This document shows, one piece after another, positions 51,219 to 62,830 of a stretch of DNA of 64,000 nt. Position 1 is the stretch's first letter, and the number at the start of each line of letters is the position of its first letter. A program made the translations under genes and the position numbers. The stretch lies in assembly GCA_029204225.1 (NCBI GenBank), contig CM055097.1, forward strand, positions 29,727,785-29,791,784, read 5' to 3'. Source of the stretch: Diphasiastrum complanatum (taxonomy: Eukaryota > Streptophyta > Lycopodiopsida > Lycopodiales > Lycopodiaceae). The notes beneath the pieces were generated by a model. That model had not been told where the DNA came from. It worked only from the letters and a program-made list of their open reading frames with translations, and did not search any database.

Positions 51219-51931
51219 TCAGTATGTTTTGTGTCCTTCATAGATGATACACAAGATTTTCTTCGATTTATCCTCTACCTTCTAAAGCCATGGTTTTTAA
51301 TGTCTTCCTTAAATTCAAAGCATATGTTGAAAAGCAATTTTATGTTAAACTAAGAGCTTTGAGATGTGATACTGGAGGTGAATATACCTCTAATAAGTTT
51401 AATGACTATTGTGAGCAAGAAGGAATACAAAGAGAGTTTTCATGTTCTTATACTCCTCAACAGATTGGAGTTGCTGAAAGGAAAAATAGAACACTTTGTG
51501 AATGTGCAAAAGCCATTAGACTAGAAGCATCTCTACCAAAGGAGTTTTGGGGAGAAACAGTTGCATGTGACAATTATCTTTGTAATAGACTTCCTAATAT
51601 TGCTATAGAAGGAAGATCACCATATGAAATGTTGTACAAAGAAAATCCTAAGGTAGATCATCTTAGGATATTTGGTTGTTTATGTTATGTGCATGTTCCT
51701 TTAGAGACTATCAACTCTTTTCTCATATCACTCGGATTTCATCTTAGTGATTATGATCCATCATTGTACATTAAGTTTATAAATAACTTTTTAGTTATTC
51801 TTCTTATTTATGTAGATGACATAATTCTTAGTGGAAATAATTTGGAGCTAGTTGAGAAAACAAAATATGCACTTGGTAGTGAATTAAGAATGCAAGATCT
51901 AGGAATTTTTCACTACATCTTAGGCCTATAA
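51219..51931 (+). pseudogene. Element C integrase core fused to reverse transcriptase
   Basis: After two shifts near 51,220-51,290 an open frame carries the integrase core (RCDTGGEYTS, GVAERKNRTL, EFWGETV), then jumps after HVPLE directly to the reverse transcriptase palm (LLIYVDDIILSGNN, YALGSELRMQDLG). The integrase C-terminus and RT fingers are deleted in frame. Confidence 0.85.
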
Positions 51932-52762
51932 ATTGACTTTTGGAAAAATCATGCTTTCATAAGTAAATCTAGATATGCTCTTTCCATGCTTAAAAAATTT
52001 CAAATGGAAAAGTGTGAGGGCATAGATACTCCCATGGAGCATGTTGTAAAAGTTCCTATAAAAGAGAATGAAAGATCCTTCGAGGACATCACTCTTTATA
52101 GGAGTCTTGTTGGCTCCCTCCTTTGGTTAACTATAACTAGGCCAAATTTAAGCTTTAGTGTGCCCAAATTAAGCCAATTCATTCAAGATCCAAAGATTTG
52201 TCATTGGAAGTTGGCAAAGAGAATCTTGACATATGTATCTTCCACCTTAGACTATGGATTGATCTATAAAGGAGAAGATCTAACATTGGTTGCATTCTCA
52301 GACTCAGATTTTGCAGAAGACAAAGTAGATAGAAAATCCATAAGTGCATAGACAGTTTTTATTGGAGGAAATCTAGTTTCTTGGTTATCCAAGAAGCAAG
52401 CAACTATATCTTTGTCATCTTGTGAAGCAGAGTACAAAGCTCTTACAACTACTACAAAGAAAGTCCTATGGATTAAGAGGCTACTCATGGAGCTAAAGTG
52501 CATTGAAGATGAAGACCTACTTATTATCAAGAATGATAACATCTCAGCTCAAGCTCTTGTATTTCATGCAAGAACCAAACTCATTGAAGTAGCACACCAC
52601 TTTGTAAGAGAGAAAGTGATTGAGAGAAAGATCTTGTTGGAGCATGTTGATTCATCATCTTGTGTTGCAGATCTACTCACAAAACCATTGCTCAAGAACG
52701 TGTTTGTCAAGATGAGATCAAATCTTGGCTTAATCTCAAAGTCCATGGTGACTAGATATATA
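51932..52762 (+). pseudogene. Element C RT connection and RNase H
   Basis: Open frames 51,986-52,351 and 52,412-52,792 carry YRSLVGSLLWLTITRP, AFSDSDFAED (RNase H first Asp region), SSCEAEYKAL and DLLTKPL. Stops at 51,930, near 52,352 and before 52,412 split it. Confidence 0.85.
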
Positions 52763-52777
52763 TTTTTTAAGGAGGAG
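52763..52777 (+). other. Polypurine tract of element C
   Basis: TTTTTTAAGGAGGAG precedes TGTGAAG. It is close to the tract of element D (TTTTTTGAGGAGGAG). Confidence 0.9.
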
Positions 52778-53441
52778 TGTGAAGAATGGTAAAACATATC
52801 TTTCTATGTTGACTTTGAAGGCTATGCTCATGTTATTTTCATTGTACGTAATTAAGGTATGTGAATTGAGCACATGACCTTGTAGAATATGTCGAGTTTG
52901 TGTTAGGTAGATTTATATGTGTTAGGATGCAAAATGTTAGGTGACATGCAAAGTTAGGTAGAATGCTCTACACATGTCTAGTTCATCTAGGAAAGTGATA
53001 TGCAATCCATGCAACATCATGCATGTAGTTTACATGTGGATCTATGATAGAGGAGTCAACTAAGAGTTGTGGATCAACCATTGAACACATGCAAATCCAT
53101 CTTGGAGCTCGAGCCTCATGATGAGAGGTTTTGGATAGTATTCCACATTGTAACTTTTGATGAGAATAGAGATTTCTCTCTCTACTCGAGAGATTTTGGT
53201 TGTACATTCTCTCTCTACTAGAGAGCAAGCAGGTTTCTTCATAGTAAACACTCAAAAACTTTTTTGGACATTATCTCTCATAGTGAGTACTTGGTTTTTT
53301 TAGTCTATGATGTGCTATTGTGCTCTTGTCTTGAATTGTCAAGGAATTTTGTTGTTTGATCATTCATGTGCAATCTCAACACCTCACAAGATCCTTCAAA
53401 GGTGTGTTGAGAAGTTCACACGTGCTAAAACTTTTCAAACA
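52778..53441 (+). repeat. 3' LTR of element C (right end uncertain)
   Basis: It starts TGTGAAG after the purine tract. It contains two CTCTCTCTACT(C/A)GAGAG motifs (53,175-53,225), matching the doubled motif of the element D LTR, and CACACGTG at 53,417. The end could be TTCACA (53,420) or CAAACA (53,441). With no left LTR I cannot decide. Confidence 0.7.
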
Positions 53442-53804
53442 ATATCATGAAGTCATCATTAAGATCCATTAGTAGGCTTTCTTTCATTGTTTACCTCCCT
53501 TGAGAAGATCAACCTCTTGAGGAGAAGATCTAGAGCCAAGGATGCCTAGATAAGCATGAACAAACCAAACCAAGAAAAAGACCAAAAAGAGATCTGATCG
53601 TAAATCCCACTCCCATTTCGTCATTTACCCTATCCCCATTAGATCGAAGCCCATAACTACACATGACTACTCACCCGGTTGGATATCCAAAACCCCTTCT
53701 TTGCCCTCTAGATCCATTCAAATAGGGAGGCACAGTGCTAAACAATCGTAGGAGAGGATTTTTTGTTTGTATTTTCTGTTATTTTCTCTCTTTTTGATAG
53801 GTTT
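53442..53804. other. Flank of element C, no gene
   Basis: Non-coding. I see no structure before the motif array starts. Confidence 0.4.
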
Positions 53805-54595
53805 ATTACTCGCCCTAGTGGCTTTTTCTGAATTTTTGTTATTTTTATTACTCGGCTCTTTTCCAGAGAGTAGAGCAAACACTGATGCACCATCTATCAG
53901 TTCGGCAAGTAATGTTTATTACGCACCCACCGTGATAATTACTCACCAATTGCAAAATCTCGAGATTCACTCAATATTTTTACTCGCCTCTTTATAGAGC
54001 TCTCTACACAGTCAAATCTCTCATCAAACAACTCAACGAGTAATCAGGCTATTACTCGCCAGACCCCATTACTCGCCAAGTTGATTTTTTATTTTATTTT
54101 TCAGTTTGATTACTCATCATCAATACAGCGTGCTCAGGGACCTCAGATCTAGCATTCTACTACTCGTGACGAGTAATTAGCTATTACTTGTCTATTTGAA
54201 TTTCCTGCTCTTTTTAATTTTCCCATCTTTTTCTATTACTCGCCAACCGAGATTTCTTGTATTTTTTTCACTATCATTACTCATCGTCCGTACAATACCT
54301 AGTACAGTACTAGATCTACTATCTGACAGACCGACGAGTAAAGATCTGATTTCTCGCCTATTACACGTCGACTACCATTACTCGACATCAATCATTTCTC
54401 GCCACCCATCCATTGTAATTACTCACCACTTGACCAATAGTCATTTCTCGTCGTTCCGTACAACATATTTACTCGCTTGTATTACTTGCCCATTTGAATA
54501 TCTTTTTTTCCATTTGTTGTTTTTACTCGCCGGTCTCACAATAGGAAGTACATGGTAAATTCTATCTTGGTGAGTAAAGTTGATTACTTGCCCAC
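53805..54595. repeat. Irregular array of ATTACTCGCC-like motifs
   Basis: By eye about 22 forward matches to ATTACTCGCC or near variants (ATTACTCACC, ATTACTCATC, TTTACTCGCC, ATTTCTCGCC, ATTACTTGCC) and about 5 inverted ones (for example at 53,904, 54,036, 54,169, 54,333 and 54,570) lie in 790 bases, with spacings from about 15 to 70. At 54,160-54,174 forward and inverted copies meet as TACTCGTGACGAGTA. The sequence between motifs is unique, so it is not a tandem satellite. Confidence 0.85.
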
Positions 54596-54617
54596 TACAA
54601 AAAAAAGAAAGAACAAC

Positions 54618-54767
<150 letters not shown>

Positions 54768-54879
54768 TAAAATGTAATGATGATTGATGAATTATGAATG
54801 GAAAAGAATTTTTATATGATTGGAATACAAATAAAATAAAATAAGATTAAAACATAATGATAGAATAGCGTAGAATATA

Positions 54880-57490
54880 ATAGCGTAGAGAGAGAGATAC
54901 AAGACTGCACTTTGTTCCTCTTGACAAAGCAAGACTGAAGCTCTTTGAAGCCTTTATTCATAACCCAACAAGGTAAAATACAGCTGAAAAGTAAAATACA
55001 GTATTAGAAAGCACCACTAAGCATAACCACTTTCAAGACGTCCAGCTGATACCTGCCACCATCCCACAAAAGAAAACCACTCAAGTTAGTTTAGTGAGGA
55101 AGATAGGTGTCATAGCTAAATGACAGTTGTTAGTCATGTCCAAAAGAAGTTATACTATTTAACAACTTTGAATAACATTTTAAAACCTAGTCCAGCCTTC
55201 CCAACCACATGATGTTTTAGCGATAGGCCAAGCCGTTATATCACTGTATCAGGATGAGTGCCATACTGATAAGCTTACGGGCAGTTGGTCCATATCAGTT
55301 CTTTTTATGCCTAGAAGAGTATGAAATTTTTTAACCGTTTAGAGTTTTACTTAGCCAAAAGACCTAGTGTGAACACATGTGCTGGTATCATGAGAGCAAA
55401 TCCATGCTATACTGACCCAAGTGACCCTTACGGAGTAAGGTATGTCATGCACTATTGTCCATACTCTTGAGCATATCCATGCTTTCCAGTTGTATCTCAC
55501 CAAGGGTCTAAAGTGACACTTGACAGGGTAGGGTAAAGCAGTAGCATGAGCATTATATAGGAATCACATAACGACCATGGTATGTGGACACTGTTTTGAA
55601 TCGACAGATTGGATTACTTGATAAGTGATTTCCAATGTCTTTACTAGGTATTAGAGCAGTGCCATTCTAACCTTTTCGTAAAGACAACGTGTCTTACGCA
55701 TTTCCATGATGTCTAAGACCGTCTTAATCGGAGTCCTTACCGCGACGTTTACTGACCAAGGTTTCATATAAAATTACTCGGCAATAGTGTGTTTTTTAAC
55801 AAGAGTTGACTCTTTTTGTAGAAAGAAAGAAGCATTTTGAAGGATTGTAACATGGGTTTTTATATTTATTTTGCAAAAAAAACTTACTAGTTTGTGTGTT
55901 GTAGCATTCATATCTAAATTGATAACAAAAACCCATACCTGAGTGTTTGCAAACGAAGCTTTTTGAGATGTTGCCATAGTTGTTTTTCCGTACAAGTGCT
56001 ATCTTTACACCATAGCAACAACAGATGTGGTTATTTAGTTGCATTTTTAGAGTTGAAAGATATGTAAGCGGAGTGTATTTCTTGTTTTGTAGAATATCGG
56101 TAGAAAGCATACCTTTGTTCTGAATACAATAGCGCTTGGTTCGAGTAAGAATCGAAATGTAGTAAAAGAGTTTGTAGTCACAGATGTTGCTATACTATCA
56201 CACGCACGGATGGTCATTCAGTTTAGCAAAAAGTATTAGAACTTCCAGTATGTACTAAGAATAGAGAACTTAAATTGTTTCTTACAAGCAAGCCAACCTA
56301 ATTCCTTCTATCTATCTATAGGTAGTAGAAGGAATGAGTTTAGAGAGCAAATGTGTAAACTGTCCATAGCTGGACAATGAGCCAAGGGTTTATAAACCCA
56401 CCCTTTTATCATGAAAAGACCTTATTAAGAGTCCACCATCGTTGGACCTCCCACATATTGCTCATAGTAAATATATACAAAAGAAAGAGGGAAAGCCTGC
56501 TGTCCATCGTAGGACTCTCCACACTTCTTACATGAAAAGGTCTCTCAAAAGAGAGTGTAAATACTTGTTGTCCGTCGTTGGACTTCCTATGAATCTTTTA
56601 GCAAAAACTTACTCTTACAAGAGAGTGTGAATGTGTGTAGTCCATCGCTGGACTTCCTACATATCATCAGAAAAAACTTACTCTCAAAAGAGAGAATGAA
56701 TGCATGTAGTCCATTGCTGGACTCCCTGCATATCATGCTCAAAACATTATCAAGAAACGTGAGATAGATGGCATGTTGTCCATCGCTGGACAGATGCAAG
56801 CTTTTATCCCAAGTAAGGCCACAAATCCGCTGTGGATCGGGCTGTTCTAGCACCTAAAATCAGACACATATAAGCTATCAACTCGTGCCCGCTTATCACT
56901 CACTGTTGTCAGTAGAAATAATAGTGTTATGAACTATGGAAGGCCTCCATCGCTGCCTTCTGGGCAGGATGTGCCTCTGTTTAGACAAAGAAAACTCATA
57001 TAAGGTCCATCGCTAGATAGCAACCATTGTAAACCACAAAATTTATGTAGAGAAAGCATCATTTGATGATTAGTTTCTACACAATGATGAAAGCATCCCT
57101 TCTGAAGCTATGATTGACCAAGAGGAGAGCAACTATAGCAAGGAGTTGAGAGAAAGAGAGCATACCAAACTAATCTTCATGAAAGATTCCCATCGGTAGG
57201 GTGCACTTTTCGTAGGTAAGAGATCGAAGAAGCTCTTCTCAGTATTGTGAAGAGAAAGTGTCGAAAGCTGCAAGTTTATGTAGAGTCACATTTTGAAGTT
57301 TCCCGGAAGGTGGTGTGTGTTTAAAAAAAAGGTGGAAAATCGACTTTCCCTCCTTTAAAGTTATAATTTAAAAAACCTTTGTAGAGTAAAGTTTTTTTTT
57401 TAAACCTTTTTATAGAGTTTCTTTACTTTATAAGAAAAGCCTCTTAAAAGTTTTTGAAGCTTGGGTAAGTTAGAAACCTTGTTCTTTGAA
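54880..57490. repeat. Repeat region X2, no gene
   Basis: Non-coding; partly similar to X1 (see 25,215-28,232). It contains the hairpin array at 56,362-56,791. Ends not defined. Confidence 0.5.
56362..56791. repeat. Seven-unit, about 70-bp hairpin minisatellite
   Basis: The core GTCCATCGCTGGAC (stem GTCCA/TGGAC, loop TCGC) starts at 56,362, 56,431, 56,502, 56,570, 56,640, 56,709 and 56,778, giving spacings of 69, 71, 68, 70, 69 and 69. Loops vary while the stem GTCC/GGAC is kept in all seven. Three spacers (from 56,542, 56,612 and 56,681) contain a second hairpin CTCTC-AAAA-GAGAG or its G-U variant. Weaker core remnants occur near 56,944 and 57,005. Confidence 0.9.
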
Positions 57491-57560
57491 GAGACTATTC
57501 ATTTGCATTATTCCGTATTTTTGATAACAAGATAGGGTGAATATAAACAAAGAAGAATCC

Positions 57561-57665
<105 letters not shown>

Positions 57666-57779
57666 TTGCCATCATTTTTAAATATGGCATTCAGATGAGT
57701 TTTTTACTATATTGGATCTTATTTTACCTTTTAGATTTCATATTTTTCTGTCATTGTACTATTTATATCTTTTTTTTCT

Positions 57780-58145
57780 ATGATGCCTAAATTTTATCAT
57801 CCTCATGTGGATCTTCCTATAGAGTATGGTCCACTTAGGACAAGGAATTTAAAAGAGTCAAAATTGTCAGATTTTGAGATGATCCACTATAGGAAAGAGA
57901 AACTAAAGCATTTCGATTTATGGTCATTGGGAATATTGTATCCTATTGATCCACATTCATTAAAACATCATTTCCACTTGATTACTCAATTGATATTTTA
58001 TATGTGCCATGGAAAAAGTGGCCTTTTAGGTTATTATGAGAATCTAAAAACATACGATATTGCATATCAAATGCAAAGAATACATCTTTTAGAAGAAAAA
58101 TTGATGCAAATATCAAGAGAGTATCATGAAACCCAAAGAACTTGA
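57780..58145 (+). CDS. Unrecognised ORF, 121 codons
   Basis: Open from ATGATG to TGA; His/Leu/Tyr-rich, with a C-terminal helix-forming stretch (RIHLLEEKLMQISREY). I know no family for it. It lies in repeat-rich DNA without a visible promoter, so it may be a remnant of a mobile element or chance. Confidence 0.25.
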   Translation: MMPKFYHPHVDLPIEYGPLRTRNLKESKLSDFEMIHYRKEKLKHFDLWSLGILYPIDPHSLKHHFHLITQLIFYMCHGKSGLLGYYENLKTYDIAYQMQRIHLLEEKLMQISREYHETQRT

Positions 58146-59259
58146 AAAACTGTTTGGAAGAAAGTCCTAAAGAAACGGATTGCAATGTTATAGACTTCTT
58201 TGAGCGAGCTTACAAATAGTAATGATGAGATGAAAGTTGTGTTTCAATCCGTGTGAGTCTTATAGTTGTCTCTAGTTAAAAATATGGACTTACTTAATAG
58301 AAAGACAAAGTAATAAAAGAAGACGATTGCCAACAAAGGATATTTGTGATCTTTCATTGAGAGGAGGTCACCGAAAAATAAGGACCCGTGCATTCAAGTA
58401 AGTGTTAATGTAACTATTTGTTCATGATGTTGTCTGAAATTTTTTGCTTTCATGCATTCACAAGTTATGGCAGATATCTATTTGTCTCCATCATAGTCAA
58501 TAAAGTCAAAGAACTTATTAAGATTGCTAGCAAGAATGCAAAGAGTCTCAACCTCTATGAACTCGAAGAGATCTTATACATCAGGTAAGGTCAAATAAGA
58601 TGTATTGTTTATATTATAAGTACAAAGAGTAACAAGCCTCTTAGAATCAAAACCAAGAAAAGTAGCAGATGGAGAACCAAGAAATAATGCTCTGTTTCAT
58701 GTTAGATTAAAATCTATACAATCATGATTATTAACATCCAAATATTAAAGATAAAGTTCTAAATCTGCAGGCTTGAACTTTCCAAAGGTATCCTTAGTAG
58801 AAGTACCACCTCAGAGGCAGAAGAGAAAGCTTTCTGACAATCATCAAGAATATTTAAAAGAAGATTAAAAATAAAAATAGCCTAAAATTCCAAAAATCTA
58901 CACTCCTTACTATGTAGTTGGCAGGAATCGATAGACTTGAAATCATCAAGTAGTTTGGTGTACATTCTATCAAGTTTGGATTTGTATCTTTTCTTGTCAA
59001 GATTCACCAAATCTTGATAGTGAATCATATCTCTATTCTCATATCTAAATAGATGAAAGCTTAGAAGAAATTTGAAACTAAGTGTAATTTGTAGAAGCAA
59101 AATGACCCAAAGAAATAAAGACTTTCCCATCTTCAATCTTCACAAAGATTTTGATGATATGAAACTATCAATGACCATTATTCTTTTTGGATATTGAATG
59201 AATTTATTGTTCAAATGATTTGATCGTGTATGTATTACTACTTGTAGTACTACGAACCT
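58146..59259. other. No recognisable gene
   Basis: A minus-strand ORF at 58,882-59,136 begins with a hydrophobic stretch, but matches no family and sits downstream of a dead copia fragment. Confidence 0.4.
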
Positions 59260-59740
59260 TCTATGAGCCATGTCTGATGGTATGAATACTGACCTTTCTT
59301 TGAAGGTATGTGCAGGTACTTGCGAAAGTGCCTGAAGAACAGCAAGACCACACTTTGACACGGTCTCCATTGAGTGATTTCCCCCTTTGCCATGTTCACA
59401 CTCTCAATAGCAGCATTAGCATCCAACTTAAAAAAATTCTCCATGTTTAAATCCCTTTGCTATGCAATTATCACTCTTCAAGATGGAGCAAACACCATGC
59501 TTAAATTGGACATCCAAACCATTATTCATAAGTTGACCAACACTTAGCAAATTTTTGGTGATTGATGGTACATAGAGAACATTGTCTAGATCCATTCTTT
59601 TAGAAGATCATAGACACAAAGGGATGGTTTGAACATATATTATACATTCTTGGTCACTTGATGTAAATATGGACATTTTAGCACCATTAAAAGAAGTTAG
59701 AGTTGAGAAATAGTCCTTTTGGTATGTCATGTGGGAGCTA
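59260..59740 (-). pseudogene. Copia protease fragment
   Basis: The minus-strand frames read SHMTYQKDYFSTLTSF, VLYVPSITKNLLSVGQLM and VCSILKSDNCIAKG in order. These form the protease body and the start of the pre-integrase region, related to but distinct from elements A-D. One stop (TGA) lies near 59,605, and the domain is truncated on both sides. Confidence 0.75.
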
Positions 59741-60828
59741 AAAAGTAAAAAGAAATCAAATTAATCAATTAACAAAAACAAACACGTGTAGTGCACCTAG
59801 AAATGGCTCACACCACCACCATTGTTGCAAGCTATAATAAAGAATTGAAGGTTGTCCCTCCCCTTGTTTAAAACATATTAACAACTTCAATTTTGAAAAC
59901 AAATTGGCACTCCTAGAAGCTAATCAAGTGCTATAATTTTAAAGTGAGAATACAAACAAAAACCAATGTCTAATAGTTTTAAATTGAATATAGTCAACTA
60001 ATGTATAGAAAGTCATAGTGAAATCGTCACATGCCAATCATAGGATCCTAACATTTGATTCATTCATAACCATCACAATAGCATGGTAAGACAAAAAATA
60101 AGAAAATGTTCGATAAATCAAGAAACAAGAAAATGTTTCATAAATCAAGAAACTAGACAAACTATAGAAAACTTCACCAAATATGACAAAGGTAGATAGA
60201 ATCATCCATTGAATGATCATTCATTACTTACGTGGCCTAAAACTAGAGCATGATCAAGTTCTCATGTGAAGGAATGGCACACAATTCCCCAATAGACAAA
60301 AGTTGTATCTCTTAGAAGAGAACCTCCCAAAACTCATTATAGAGAATTCAAATTAGCAAATGTAGAATAGCCTCCAAATTTAGCAGGGCTTCAACTATCT
60401 ATACTGGGTCTTTGTATCTCTACTATGATTTTGGGACCGTATTTGGCTATATTCGGCTTTCCATGTTGGATTCCTATCCTCTCCATCCCTATCTTTCTTC
60501 TAATCTAGATCCATTCACTATTTGCTATAAATACATGTACAGTTGCTCACTCTATAGTGTGACTGATAGTATAAGTCGAATTTGTTGTTCTAATCATCAT
60601 TCCTAGATGCTTTACACTTCTGCACATAAAATCTAAATCTATAACTCAATGAATTCGTGCATGGCTATGGAATCGAGTCTTTCAATCCAATGACTTTGAA
60701 GCTGTGATCAAGTAAGATAGAATTCGATTCGTTCGATTCTAACTTGAATACGACATATGTAGTTGCATTCACTAAGGATTCCACTCGCTTCTCATTATCG
60801 CGATGCGCATTGTCTTGAATACCAACAT
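59741..60828 (+). other. Probable right part of a copia 5' LTR next to a primer site
   Basis: Positions up to 60,828 end in CCAACA directly before a primer-binding site, so some sequence to the left is LTR. Its left end is not visible. No gene seen. Confidence 0.45.
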
Positions 60829-60840
60829 GGTATCAGAGCT
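60829..60840 (+). other. Copia primer-binding site (initiator tRNA-Met)
   Basis: TGGTATCAGAGC follows CCAACA. It marks a 5' LTR/leader junction on the plus strand. Confidence 0.85.
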
Positions 60841-60959
60841 TTAGCTTGGTATCGAAGTGTTTAGATATTATCATTAGAACATACATGACCAGAATAATGA
60901 TTATGGTATAGAGAAGGCCAAAATGAAGGGATACCCATACAATCCATTATCGGATCCTT

Positions 60960-61590
60960 GAATACATGACCAATATTGGTATGATCCATTGGAGAGCTCT
61001 TTTCAGAGTAACCAGATATGTACGAGTTACTATCGACCTCTGCATCTGCTATGGTGATGTCGATTTGTCCGATATCCATACACTTCATGGATATACAGAT
61101 GCGAACCGTTGACCACAGAAGATCAACTTTTGGATTTGTCTTCATGTTCAATAATGGTCCAATATCTTGGAATAGTAAAAAATAGACATCCATCGCAATG
61201 TCATCCACCGAAATCGAAATACATTGCAGCCTCTCAAGCCACGAAAGAGATAATTTGGTTGAGAAACTATGGTCTGATATTGGTCTCAAATAGTTTGCTC
61301 CAACAATGATATAGTGTGATAATAAGAGTGCTATCACATTATCGATCAATCCTAGATTTCATTCCAAGCGCAAGCACATCAAAATTAAATATCATTACAT
61401 CATGAGCAAGATACTTAACAAGGACGTAAGTATGAAATTTTGTAGAACCCAGTACATGGCACCTGACATATTCACGAAAGGATTAAATCAGAAAGCACAC
61501 AAAGAATTTTTGTTTTATCTTGAATTTGCAAATCAAGGCATTCAAGGATCTAGATTAAGGCCCCTACGGTTGCTCCACGTAGACCTCCTC
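60960..61590 (+). pseudogene. Copia RNase H remnant
   Basis: The plus-strand frames read LCICYGDVDLSDIHTLHGYTDAN, KYIAASQATKEIIWL, then RFHSKRKHIKIKYHYI and PDIFTKGLNQKAH, with frameshifts between. Gag and the rest of pol are missing between the primer site and this domain, so the element is deleted internally. Confidence 0.8.
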
Positions 61591-62560
61591 CTGTAAAGGC
61601 ACTCTTGACATCCATTTGATGGACATCCCAATCAAAATATGAGGCTAAGGCCAAAACAGTCCTGATAGAATGTCATCTAGCAACATGTGTGAATGTCTCA
61701 TCATAGTCTAGCCCCTCTTGATGTGGGTGTAGCCTTTTGCCACCAACCTTGCCTTGTACTTGTCCACTGTTCCATGATCATGAAACTTGGCCTTGTAGAC
61801 CCACTTGCAACCTATTGGTTGCTTCCCTTCTGGCAATGTAGTGAGCTCCCATGTGTCATTCTTGACAATGGAGTTGTACTCCTCCTGCATGGCATGTTGC
61901 CATACCTTTTCCTTCATGGCTTCATGAAAGAATTGTGGCTCATTTGCATCCAGAATAGTGGACATAAGGGCAAAGTTAGTCTCTTGTCTCTCATGAGACC
62001 TAAGAGATCTTCTGGCACCCTATTCATTGCCTCCTTCTTCCATTATTTGACCCTCTTTGATTGTTTTCCAATACCACCTAGGTAGCTTCTTCCTAGTGGT
62101 AGGCGATGTGGATGGTGACCACGTATCCCATGGTATTGTCTTAGTCTTCTGTTTGTCCCCAATTTCAACTTCGTGGTACTTGGCCAAATTGAGGTCTCAA
62201 ACTAGCATGTTCAGGCACATGTTGTTGCACTTGCTCTTGAGGCTCACAAGGCTCTAGACTAGGATCCTCATTCGTAAAATCAATCAAGGTTAGGAACTCA
62301 AAAGTTCCATCTTTCTCCTGCTCATGTATCTTGGGTGAATGCTCTTCGTCAAAGATGACGTCTCGACTTAGGATCTTCTTCTTGTTTTTGAGATTATATA
62401 GCACATAGGCTTTCTCACCTCCACTATATCCAAGGAAGATACACTTCACAGATTTTGCATCAAGTTTCTTTCGCAAAAAAAAATGTGAAAAAGATGAAGG
62501 TGGGCCTGAAATGGATTCCAAGGCATTCTGGCCACTGTGTTGCATTTTTTGCGAAGGTGT
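61580..62560 (-). pseudogene. Copia integrase C-terminus and reverse transcriptase start
   Basis: Minus-strand order: KLDAKSVKCIFLGYSGGEKAY and LSRDVIFDEEHSP (62,165-62,545), then FHEAMKEKVWQHAMQEEY, NDTWELTTLPEGKQPIGCKW and YKARLVAKGY (61,708-61,965), then the DWDVHQMDVKSAF region near 61,620. It ends abruptly where the plus-strand RNase H begins, so the two fragments meet tail to tail. Confidence 0.85.
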
Positions 62561-62725
62561 GAAAAAGGCAAAAAAGACAAAGGTGCCTTAAAAAAACGTT
62601 TAAGATACAAAAACAAAAAAAATCTCAAAGGGAAAAAATGTGAAGGTCCGAAACATGTAGTCGGCCTTCGGTTTTCAGGATGCTCATTACTTGAATGATA
62701 TGTTTAAGGCTGAGCATAAGAAATC
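62561..62725. other. Short unassigned interval
   Basis: May include a stub of a minus-strand LTR to the left of the polypurine tract at 62,731. Confidence 0.3.
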
Positions 62726-62830
62726 TAACACTCCCCCTTAATGTGGATCATGAAAAACCTTGATCTTCAGATTTAACATATCGTTAAATTGTTGTAGTAG
62801 TGCACGCATCGAGGATTCATCTTCCCCACT
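62726..62830 (-). pseudogene. Copia RNase H tail and polypurine tract
   Basis: On the minus strand a frame ending NDMLNLKIKVFHDPH is followed by CATTAAGGGGGAG (62,731-62,745) and TGTTAG, the usual copia RNase H end, purine tract and LTR start. Only a stub of the LTR remains. Confidence 0.65.

Larger units (their letters stand above)
50095..53441 (+). mobile_element. Element C: copia fragment with RT and RNase H, relative of D
   Basis: It starts inside gag (zinc knuckle) and runs through protease, integrase, reverse transcriptase, RNase H and purine tract to a 3' LTR. The 5' LTR and most of gag are missing. The knuckle and following stretch (NCFKKKNQ..QANLTNEEE) match element D closely, so the two are one lineage; C kept pol and D lost it. 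Confidence 0.88.

Noticed and set aside
56362-56791. A CRISPR-like array
   Set aside because: The regular spacing and palindromic cores look similar, but this is plant nuclear DNA, spacers resemble each other, and no associated genes exist.
60861-61349. A 162-codon minus-strand ORF
   Set aside because: It is antisense to the plus-strand copia RNase H remnant, which has clear motifs.
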